NCBI RefSeq assembly: GCF_002210225.1 | Contig: NZ_MWUJ01000019.1 | Coordinates: 1 to 57,007 of the forward strand | From: Geofilum rhodophaeum | Lineage (GTDB): Bacteria > Bacteroidota > Bacteroidia > Bacteroidales > Marinilabiliaceae | DNA: 57,007 nt | Direction: 5' to 3' | In this document: positions 1-6,397 of the stretch, piece by piece | Numbering within the stretch: position 1 is the first letter of the stretch | Layout of the letters: every line of letters starts with the position of its first letter | Program-made: the position numbers and the translations under genes | Notes under the pieces: model-generated | What the model saw: only the letters and a program-made list of their open reading frames with translations | What the model was told of the DNA's origin: nothing | Database searches by the model: none

Positions 1-45
1 TGTCCTATTTTTGGGGAAGGCTACATTTACTTACAACTTAATCCG

Positions 46-486
46 CTAACTTTTAACAACCTTTATTCTTTCCAGCCCTTCTGGCATTGGAAGCCCCCTT
101 GTTGGTGTTCGCTCTTCCCATATTTTATCTAATTCAGTACCTTGGATGTCATCACCATACCAATTTTGGTTTACTTCCGTTAAGTTTAGTTTTTTGTAAG
201 CTGCTTTATCTGTAGTGCCAATAAAGACCATACCTTCTTTACCTAACTTAAAAACACCAAAAGTATAACCCCTATACTTACCATATGTCCTTACCTGGTA
301 AGCATTATCAATATCTTTCACGTTTACTATTAGCTCGTATGTATCTTTTCTATGTATACTTTTTTCAAACCCGGGGGATGGGCTATTTTCACCTTTATAA
401 CTTAAAAGTACTCTTTCATCATCATCTCTTATGTTTGAAAGTTCAAGGTGTAGCCCCTTAAAAAACGTATAATCACTGTTTCTCAT
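46..486 (-). CDS. Putative immunity protein of the orphan toxin cassette
   Basis: This 146-residue protein has no signal peptide and no membrane segment, so it is probably cytoplasmic. I recognise no family. It begins with ATG 9 bp after the stop of the orphan toxin module, on the same strand, which is the usual place for the immunity gene of a polymorphic toxin. Its composition is charged and mixed, with many Lys, Glu and Asp and several aromatic residues (for example KYRGYTFGVFKLGKEGMVF near residues 69-87), as in a compact alpha/beta domain. The inferred role is to bind and neutralise the C-terminal domain of its neighbour. That rests on position and size alone. It could instead be an unrelated small protein. 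Confidence 0.6.
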   Translation of the reverse strand: MRNSDYTFFKGLHLELSNIRDDDERVLLSYKGENSPSPGFEKSIHRKDTYELIVNVKDIDNAYQVRTYGKYRGYTFGVFKLGKEGMVFIGTTDKAAYKKLNLTEVNQNWYGDDIQGTELDKIWEERTPTRGLPMPEGLERIKVVKS

Positions 487-495
487 AACGATCCT

Positions 496-2793
496 TTAGT
501 TTATTGGCACAAATTTTCCTGCACTTTTTGAATAAACTGCACGGAGTTTTTCAGCACCATCCGAAAACACTTCCCAAAGCTCAGCGCCTTCCTGTAATTC
601 AAACCAGTCATCCATCTTCCATTCCGGAACGGCCAGCCTTCCCTTGTTGGCTGCAGTAAAACCATGGCCGGTAAATGGAGGGGGATCTGTAACTGTGCCA
701 AGGTTGGCAGGACTTTTTGGGACCTCTATTTTAGTAATATTATCCGCCTTAAAGCGGATAATCCCACAACTTTTATCTGCAGCGGAAAATTTAGTCCCAC
801 TATAATCCAGTCGCATGCCATAATAAATATCTTCCACGTTGGAAAGGTGCTTTGCATCTGCAGCTGTAGTTACGTATCCCTTGCAACTTGTATATTTACC
901 TGATGTATAATTGGCAATGTCAGAATAAGGAATTGTTTTTTGCATCAAAGTATTTGATGTAGGTTCTGGGATGCTATTTCTAACCTTGTTAATTAAAGAT
1001 CTTTGCTTTATAGATAAGTCTGCAAAAGGTGTTTTTTGGATCTCTTTAAAAGTATTCATATCAATACCTTCTTTTGCAAGAAGGGCATCAATGTTGTCGG
1101 AAAAGCCGGTTAACGAGGCGATATGCAGCTTCCCGTATTTTATGGGATTGGTTCCTTTTGCCAAACTTATTATGCTGCTTGCATCAGGATAGTTGTCCGT
1201 ATGTTTTTTGGCTTCTGATAATTCGTCCAGTAATTTAGCTTTGCTATTGCTGTTATTAATAGCTGTTGAAAGATCCGTCAGTTGGTCAGCTGTAAACGTG
1301 TAATCCGGGTGTTTGATTACCGTTTTTAGATTCTCAAGGTTTTTAATATCCAACCTTACAACAGGTGAACCATCAAGCAACCCCCAAGCCTCTACAATAC
1401 CCTCGTCAATTTTGGAAAGGTTGTTTTTAAGCAGGTTGGCTGCATCGCTTACCCGGCCATCAGCTTTGGCAATATCGGCAAGGAATTCGGGTTGTTTTGC
1501 TTCGCTTAGCCCGTTTAGCTTCTTTAAAACAGCATTTAACTGGTTTCCTGTGGGTATTTCATCGGCCAGTTTGCTTATGGTGCTTATGTGGTTTTGGTTC
1601 CTGTCAACCAATTTGGCCACCTCGAACAGTTCGTCATCCAGTTTCGCAATTTTGGCCGCTTTGAACTTTTTGCCAATCTTGCTTACCGCAGCAGCGCCCT
1701 CTACAGTCAAGTCAATGGTTTTTACCACACCACCAACCTTGGAAACATACTTCACATAGGTTACCCCCTCAAATACAAATGGTATCGCTGCCAGGTAAGA
1801 AAGCGAGGCGTAAAAATATTTTCCTTCAAGGGTGTAAAGAAAGCCATTGGCAAGGTCAAAAGGCGCACCAAAAACAGGTACTGTGCCAAGTGCATCAAGG
1901 GTGAAATGAGGGTCTTTGAAGAATTCGCCCCAAATGGCAAAAACGGCAAGGATAATGTCTTTGGCCTCCAGTTGTGGCTGGGTCTGTGGCGACCAGTCCA
2001 CCCACATGTTTTTGGCCTCGTCCCATCGGTAGAAGTAATTGTTCAGTTCCTGGTCTGCATTTGTATATATGTATTCGGTTTTGCTGCCGATGGAAAGCAT
2101 CATCAGCAAACCACCCTGCCCGTAAATGTTAAATACTGACTGTTTGGCATTTTCCCTTAAATCAAGTTCGGTAAGGTTGAGCGGTGGAAGTATACAGGCA
2201 TCATCATCCGTGATGGTTTTTAAGAATTTTGCTGTAGTAAACTGTAACCCGTCCAACGGCTTTAAATCGCCATCCCCTTTATGCTTCGCTGTTGGTTTAT
2301 TTCCAGCCTCAGAAAGCATCACTGTTTTAAACTCTATGGCGCAGTTTTTACGGTAGCCCAAATAAACCAAAGTGGCAGGAATGTTATTTGATGCGGTCAG
2401 GTCTTCTTCATAAAATGCGATATTCCCATCGCTATCTTTTACCCTGTCCACAGGTTTTTCGGCACCGGGGTTGATCATCCGGGCATAGCCCAAGAATTTC
2501 TTCTTTTCAAAGTTGTAGAGGGCAACATAATTCCCCTGTTTGTTTTTAAAGCCTGTCAATGCGCCATCGGCAATGTTGTCCGTGAACCTAGAGGCAAAAT
2601 TCAATGATGTTACATTGTCATGGATGGTTATCGGGATTCCCGCGGGGGTTAGGCAGGTGTATGCGTTTTGGGTTTCATCGGGGTTGTTCCCGATAGAAAT
2701 GTTTTCCATTGTCAGGTAAGCAGGGTCAATATAAGCCCCTTCCTCCTCATCCTGCGCCCATGCAAACAACATCGTCTGCGGGTTATGAATCAA
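496..2793 (-). CDS. Orphan C-terminal module of a polymorphic toxin-like protein (5'-truncated)
   Basis: The open frame has no proper start. The only codon near its 5' end is TTG at 2791-2793, and an in-frame TAA lies at 2806-2808. An internal ATG at 2770-2772 is possible but has no clear ribosome site. The first residues (WDLIHNP, then LFAWAQDEEEGAY) match residues about 885-909 of the large protein encoded at 10285-14781, in the middle of that protein. After this junction the two tails differ. Residues about 297-350 hold a hydrophobic segment of the kind often found before the toxin domain in polymorphic toxins (DALGTVPVFGAPFDLANG, then LAAIPFVF). A long Lys/Ala/Leu-rich helical stretch follows, then a last domain of about 155 residues containing CKGYVTT, YYGMRLDY and FTGHGFTA. 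I cannot assign its activity. With no signal peptide and no N-terminal export region, it is probably a silent spare cassette that needs recombination with a full-length gene to be used. Confidence 0.75.
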   Translation of the reverse strand: MIHNPQTMLFAWAQDEEEGAYIDPAYLTMENISIGNNPDETQNAYTCLTPAGIPITIHDNVTSLNFASRFTDNIADGALTGFKNKQGNYVALYNFEKKKFLGYARMINPGAEKPVDRVKDSDGNIAFYEEDLTASNNIPATLVYLGYRKNCAIEFKTVMLSEAGNKPTAKHKGDGDLKPLDGLQFTTAKFLKTITDDDACILPPLNLTELDLRENAKQSVFNIYGQGGLLMMLSIGSKTEYIYTNADQELNNYFYRWDEAKNMWVDWSPQTQPQLEAKDIILAVFAIWGEFFKDPHFTLDALGTVPVFGAPFDLANGFLYTLEGKYFYASLSYLAAIPFVFEGVTYVKYVSKVGGVVKTIDLTVEGAAAVSKIGKKFKAAKIAKLDDELFEVAKLVDRNQNHISTISKLADEIPTGNQLNAVLKKLNGLSEAKQPEFLADIAKADGRVSDAANLLKNNLSKIDEGIVEAWGLLDGSPVVRLDIKNLENLKTVIKHPDYTFTADQLTDLSTAINNSNSKAKLLDELSEAKKHTDNYPDASSIISLAKGTNPIKYGKLHIASLTGFSDNIDALLAKEGIDMNTFKEIQKTPFADLSIKQRSLINKVRNSIPEPTSNTLMQKTIPYSDIANYTSGKYTSCKGYVTTAADAKHLSNVEDIYYGMRLDYSGTKFSAADKSCGIIRFKADNITKIEVPKSPANLGTVTDPPPFTGHGFTAANKGRLAVPEWKMDDWFELQEGAELWEVFSDGAEKLRAVYSKSAGKFVPIN

Positions 2794-2802
2794 ATCCCAT
2801 TG
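2731..2802 (-). repeat. Junction homology, copy 1 (orphan cassette)
   Basis: These 72 bp align without gaps to 12061-12132. I count 61 identical positions, most mismatches being at third codon positions. The homology stops abruptly at 2802. The next codons outward are CCT and then TAA, whereas the full-length gene stays open. The region encodes the end of the conserved part of the large toxin-like protein. Confidence 0.85.
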
Positions 2803-2928
2803 AGGTTATCATCAGCACGGTAAAAACCGGTAGCCACCAGCTCCACTAAATGGCCTTTTAAGCCTTATTTCAAAGAACGTTACATCTAATGCTCTGCAAG
2901 ATAGAAAAATTCCCTTAGTTACTTTTTT

Positions 2929-2986
2929 CTTCAATTGAAGTTTTTCATTTGAAGGGTTTTTCATTTGAAGGGATTTTCAATTGAAA
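2929..2986. repeat. Array of four TCA[A/T]TTGAA[G/A] motifs
   Basis: Four 10-bp motifs lie at 2931, 2945, 2961 and 2977. The outer two are TCAATTGAA types and the inner two TCATTTGAAG types. The inner part is an exact 16-bp tandem repeat (2941-2956 and 2957-2972). The first motif lies in a 12-bp perfect palindrome, CTTCAATTGAAG (2929-2940). Similar motifs occur inside the recombinase gene (5200-5209) and the primase gene (8019-8028). This could be a protein-binding or recombination site, or only AT-rich simple sequence. Confidence 0.55.
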
Positions 2987-3348
2987 AAAAAGTTCAAGGG
3001 TGAAGTGGTGCCCGGATTTGAGCGGAACCAGGCATTTACAACCCGTAGGCAACTTCTTAAGCCTGGCGTTGGCAGGTCAAGGCTTTTGGAAAAAATACTA
3101 CCCTGAGGAACGACGGGTGGAGATTTTTTTCAAAACCCGAAGGGCTTGGCCTTGCGCGGGGTTGGCCGGTGGGCTTTAACTTGGCCGAAGAGGTTTAAAT
3201 GGCGGTTTTTTTAGGGGTTGAAGTGTTATTGTAAATGAGTGATTTCCTTCTTTTCTTCTTTGATTACAACCTGCTGATAATATGAAACTGTGCGAAGGTA
3301 AAACAGCCTTGAGCCAGCGCTGGGATAGTGGCTGCAAAAAAGTGGAGT

Positions 3349-3800
3349 GAGGCACGAACGAAGCGGTTTGCAGACGCTGTGCGCGCGAGCCGACTGCGAG
3401 TATGACCGAGGCCTGACGGTGAGAGCTGACGAAGAATGAGGAAGCGAAGCCGGCAGTGGCGTTTACGCTGAGGCTTTGGCGTGGTTATTGATTTTTGGGT
3501 TGGCTTTTGTGGGGCGGACAATAACCATGACAAAGGCGAACCGAGGGAGTTAGCAGGCGAGCCTAACACAGCAGCGGTTGGATGCGTGGCGGCTTGGGCC
3601 ATAGCGTAGAGAGGCACGAACGGAGCTCTGGACCAAGTGGCCTAAGCAGACAAAGGAGCTGCAGTGAGGAAGAGGAAGGAAGGCAAAAATCATGACAAAC
3701 TGGAGCGTAGCGTAACCCGGAGGGAACCGAAGGGCGGACGGCGCTTGTTTTCACCTTATAAAACTTTCTTTTTAAAAAAAGTGCCGGACGGTTTGGCGTG
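3349..3800. repeat. Degenerate purine-rich duplication, non-coding
   Basis: Three words recur in the same order: GAGGCACGAACG at 3349 and 3611, TGAGGAAG at 3437 and 3665, and CATGACAAA at 3526 and 3691. The offset between the two series shrinks from 262 to 165 bp, so the second half looks like a shortened, mutated copy of the first. The plus strand is rich in GAGCGAAG-like words. No protein-coding constraint is evident. Confidence 0.5.
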
Positions 3801-3855
3801 CTTTTTTGCTGACTGACGAGGACGAACACCGCTTTACCGGGTCTGTGCGGGGGGT

Positions 3856-4155
3856 TTATCCCTTCATTTTATCGGGGTCTTGTCTGGAGTCAAAAATATC
3901 TGTGATGTAAATATATTCTCCAACAACCCTATAAATAATTTTATAATGACTTTCAATTAAGCGACGATGGCCTAATCCTAAATCTTCTAAATAGGGTTCT
4001 TTTTGGCCTTGTAATGGATGCAGCAATAGGGTATCTGCAGTATCAAATATACTATCCCTGATTTCCATTAACTTTTCAGGAGTTACTTTAGGAGCAATAA
4101 GACTCAAAGCTTCTTCAAGGCTAAACAAAGCCTGTTCTGTGTAAACAAGCTTCAT
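3856..4155 (-). CDS. ParE/RelE-family toxin of a toxin-antitoxin pair
   Basis: This 99-residue protein has the size and pattern of the ParE/RelE toxin fold: an N-terminal strand (MKLVYTEQALFSLEEAL), two helices, then a C-terminal sheet with GLGHRRLIESHYKIIYRVV and YIYITDIFDSRQDP. The conserved RxL...YKIIYR...V..I.DIFD..R run is typical of ParE-like plasmid stabilisation toxins, which act on gyrase, whereas RelE relatives cleave mRNA. I favour ParE but cannot prove the target. Its ATG shares one base with the TAA of the upstream antitoxin gene (TAATG), so the two are translationally coupled. It lies at the edge of the recombinase/primase element and probably stabilises it. Confidence 0.85.
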   Translation of the reverse strand: MKLVYTEQALFSLEEALSLIAPKVTPEKLMEIRDSIFDTADTLLLHPLQGQKEPYLEDLGLGHRRLIESHYKIIYRVVGEYIYITDIFDSRQDPDKMKG

Positions 4156-4376
4156 TACAACCCTAAATTTGCAGTTCTTCTCTCCATTTCTGCTCTTGAA
4201 AAGACCCGCCCCGACTGGATATCATCTTCTGATTTTCTGGCTCTATTTCCCAGCTTAGCTTTTAAGACTTCCTCTTTACGGAGCTTCTCGTAAAACTCAT
4301 TAATAGTATTTTCATTTGCTCGATGCAAATAACTATGGATGAAGTCTCTTTTTTCAACTACGTTCATAACTTCCAT
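4155..4376 (-). CDS. Antitoxin partner of the ParE-like toxin
   Basis: This 73-residue hydrophilic, helical protein lies directly upstream of the toxin and overlaps its start by one base. The C-terminal part (SEDDIQSGRVFSRAEMERR) is the kind of acidic then basic tail that small Bacteroidota antitoxins use to wrap their ParE/RelE partner. The N-terminal part would carry dimerisation and DNA binding and autoregulate the pair. I do not see a clear ribbon-helix-helix or Phd signature, so the antitoxin class is open. Met4 (4367) is an alternative start. Confidence 0.8.
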   Translation of the reverse strand: MEVMNVVEKRDFIHSYLHRANENTINEFYEKLRKEEVLKAKLGNRARKSEDDIQSGRVFSRAEMERRTANLGL

Positions 4377-4421
4377 TGTTTTATCTCCTACAAATTTAAC
4401 GATTTAAACTTGGTTTTAGTT

Positions 4422-5378
4422 CTATTTTAAAGGATGATATTTCTCCAACTCCTTCTGCAAATCCTCCAGAGTGTCCATTCTATAGCGTTCAGTACTACTA
4501 ACATATTTGTGGCCGGCCATGTATTGCACTTCTCTGAGGTTGTAATGTTTGAGCCAATTGGTAATGGTGCTTGCACGGATTTGGGCCATGTTTGTGAGTC
4601 TGGGTTCATAGCGTTTTATCATGGCTTTGATTCTGGACATGCCGCGAATTAGACGCTTTTTGTGGAACAGGTAATTCCCTTCTATTTTATCGTTTAAAGA
4701 CTTTCTATCAGTTAAAAGATATTCGTGCAGGGGTAGTATTTGAAAGGGTTTTAGGTCTAATATCCGCTTATTGGCTCGTTTGGTTGATGGAACGTAAATC
4801 TTGCCTTTATCAAGCTGCAGGTGGTGTATTTCAAGCTTTGCCAGCTCTTGTTCCTGCAAGCCCTGATAAATGCGCAGGCCTAAAATAAGGTGGTAGATTC
4901 TTAATGTTTTTTTATGTGTCCACTGGCTCTGGCTTTCCGGGAAGTTCTGGTAGATGTGGTCGAGCTGCTTTTGGGTAAATAAATCGTGGGGTATTCTTCG
5001 TTGAACACCTTTTACACGTATGGGTTCCGCTACATTGGGCAAGGCTTTAAAGTCTAGGTAATAACTGATTTTCTTTAGCTCCATGTTGATGGTTTTGGGA
5101 CCTATTCCCTGGCCTTTCCGGTAGCGGATGTACCCCATCAGCGTTTCATGGTCGATTGGCTCAACAATTGGCTCAATTAATTCAATTGGTTCTTTTCTTT
5201 CAATTGAAGAAAAAGAACTTAAGTCCATATTGGCAGATGCATTCAAATAAGGTTTGAACTTCTTTTCAATGAAAAGAGTGTAATCAAGGATGGTGTTCTT
5301 ACCAAAGCCTTTGCTTGTAAGGTACTTTTCAAAGCTTTCTGTTTCGCCTTGCTCTTTGGATTTCGCTTTACTCAGCAT
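4422..5378 (-). CDS. Tyrosine recombinase (second of a tandem pair, catalytic box altered)
   Basis: This 318-residue protein has an N-terminal SAM-like core-binding domain (SFEKYLTSKGFGKNTILDYT, residues about 15-34) and a C-terminal phage-integrase catalytic domain. The first catalytic Arg is in LILGLRIYQG (about residue 168). The second Arg is in MAQIRASTI (about 268), but the His of the usual HxxR box is replaced by Ala. A Gly-His (AGHKYVSST) and the nucleophile Tyr (TERY, about 298) follow. Residues about 55-75 are a repetitive IELIEPIVEPI linker encoded by AATTGG/CAATTG-rich DNA. Its start overlaps the end of the upstream recombinase gene by 7 bp, so the pair is probably made together and may act as a heterodimer on the element's ends. 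Confidence 0.88.
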   Translation of the reverse strand: MLSKAKSKEQGETESFEKYLTSKGFGKNTILDYTLFIEKKFKPYLNASANMDLSSFSSIERKEPIELIEPIVEPIDHETLMGYIRYRKGQGIGPKTINMELKKISYYLDFKALPNVAEPIRVKGVQRRIPHDLFTQKQLDHIYQNFPESQSQWTHKKTLRIYHLILGLRIYQGLQEQELAKLEIHHLQLDKGKIYVPSTKRANKRILDLKPFQILPLHEYLLTDRKSLNDKIEGNYLFHKKRLIRGMSRIKAMIKRYEPRLTNMAQIRASTITNWLKHYNLREVQYMAGHKYVSSTERYRMDTLEDLQKELEKYHPLK

Positions 5379-6319
5379 TCCTCCTCCTTTGCTAAGTGGG
5401 TGTATTTCTGTGTGGTTTCTATTGATTTATGGCCCAGGAACAGGGCTATGTTTTCTAAGCGCATACCATCTTGCAAAAGATGCGTAGCAATGGAGTGCCG
5501 CAAAATATGCAGGCCAAAGGATTTTTGTTTCAGCATTTCATTGTTGGTTTTACTTTTCAGGAGCTGCAAGCGGTGGTACATGCCCTGTATGCTCCATCTT
5601 ATGCCACCCCGGCCAAGTAATAAAGCTTGCCCTGATTCATCGGGGGCTTTGGATTGCTTTGCGTTTAACAAGTGGGTTCTTTGGTTAATGATGTATTCTT
5701 GAAGGTCGGCTTTTACTTGTTTGCTCATGGGTACGTATCTTTCCCGGTAGCCTTTGCCTTTTCGTACATACAAAAGGTTCTTTTCAAAAAGAAGGTCGCT
5801 CTGGTTAAGGGCGGCGCCTTCGCTGGCTCTAAGGCCACAACCATAGAAGATGTCAAGCATGGCGGTATCTCTTTGGTTGTACAGGTTGTTTTCGTCTTTG
5901 GCTGCTTGGTAAAGGGTCTGTATTTCTGCTTTGCTTAGGTAGGTAGCGGCTTCGGTGGTTTTTAACAGTTCTGCCTTGAAGCTAATCAGGGCTTTCCCGC
6001 TTTGCTGCAGGTATTTGCCGAGCAGACGTAGCGTTGTGATGTGCTTGTTGATGTAACCCGGACTTAAACCGCCTGTTTTGTTGCAGTTGGGGCGGTGTTG
6101 CAGGTATTCTAAATACTGGCCTACCTGCTTGTTTTTAAAGTCTCTTAAGCTGCGGGTGCCTTGGGATTCCAAAAAGGCAAAGAACTCTTGTGCGTTCCAG
6201 TTCATTTGCTTTATACTCCGGGCTTTGTAGCCTAATGTTTCGAGCCAGATGGTAAAGCTTTCCACCAGGTGCAGAAACTGCTTGCTTTTAATTTCTCTAT
6301 TAACACTTTTCTGGGTCAC
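5372..6319 (-). CDS. Tyrosine recombinase, XerC/D-like (first of a tandem pair)
   Basis: This 315-residue site-specific recombinase has an N-terminal SAM-like DNA-binding domain (residues about 10-110) and a complete catalytic domain: Arg in YGCGLRASEG (about 163), Lys in KGKGYRERYVP, the HILRHS box (about 272-277), LGHKS, and the Tyr nucleophile in TTQKYTHL (about 304). It uses a GTG start at 6317-6319. The distal recombinase overlaps its 3' end. Unlike that partner it has the full active-site set, so it is the likely catalytic subunit for strand exchange. Xer-like proteins in chromosomes resolve dimers. Next to a primase/helicase and an XRE repressor, integration and excision of the local element is the better guess. 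Confidence 0.9.
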   Translation of the reverse strand: MTQKSVNREIKSKQFLHLVESFTIWLETLGYKARSIKQMNWNAQEFFAFLESQGTRSLRDFKNKQVGQYLEYLQHRPNCNKTGGLSPGYINKHITTLRLLGKYLQQSGKALISFKAELLKTTEAATYLSKAEIQTLYQAAKDENNLYNQRDTAMLDIFYGCGLRASEGAALNQSDLLFEKNLLYVRKGKGYRERYVPMSKQVKADLQEYIINQRTHLLNAKQSKAPDESGQALLLGRGGIRWSIQGMYHRLQLLKSKTNNEMLKQKSFGLHILRHSIATHLLQDGMRLENIALFLGHKSIETTQKYTHLAKEEEC

Positions 6320-6365
6320 GGGTCGCCAAGGCTTTAAGTATTGTTAATGAGTTATTTCTGTGACC
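6312..6365. repeat. Inverted GGGTCAC / GTGACCC pair upstream of the recombinases
   Basis: GGGTCAC at 6312-6318 covers the GTG start of the first recombinase gene and is mirrored by GTGACCC at 6359-6365. A GGGTCGCC word also appears twice (about 6319 and 6387). It could be an operator or a recombinase site. The arms are only 7 bp, so chance is not excluded. Confidence 0.35.
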
Positions 6366-6397
6366 CAAATCGCATGAACCGCCAGAGGGTCGCCAGC

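Larger units (their letters stand above)
2803..3855. other. Gene-free stretch of about 1.05 kb
   Basis: I find no convincing gene here. The stretch begins where the toxin junction homology ends. It contains a motif array (2929-2986), an inverted CCAGGC/GCCTGG pair around 3024-3065, and a purine-rich degenerate duplication (3349-3800). Two overlapping minus-strand frames (3264-3617 and 3563-3829) have low-complexity, Arg/Pro/Ser-rich translations typical of non-coding GC-rich DNA read by chance. The region could be a recombination scar, a structured RNA or a genome-wide extragenic repeat. Confidence 0.6.

Noticed and set aside
2929-2986. CRISPR-like short array
   Set aside because: The motifs are 10 bp with 4-6 bp between them and there are no cas genes. 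It is too short and too regular for a CRISPR.
3264-3829. Two overlapping minus-strand frames (117 and 88 residues)
   Set aside because: Their translations are Arg/Ser/Pro/Leu-rich, have no ribosome site or family pattern, and cover a purine-rich degenerate repeat.
3000-3850. Integron attachment-site array served by the recombinases
   Set aside because: I found no integron integrase insertion motif, no core-site pairs and no gene cassettes between repeats.
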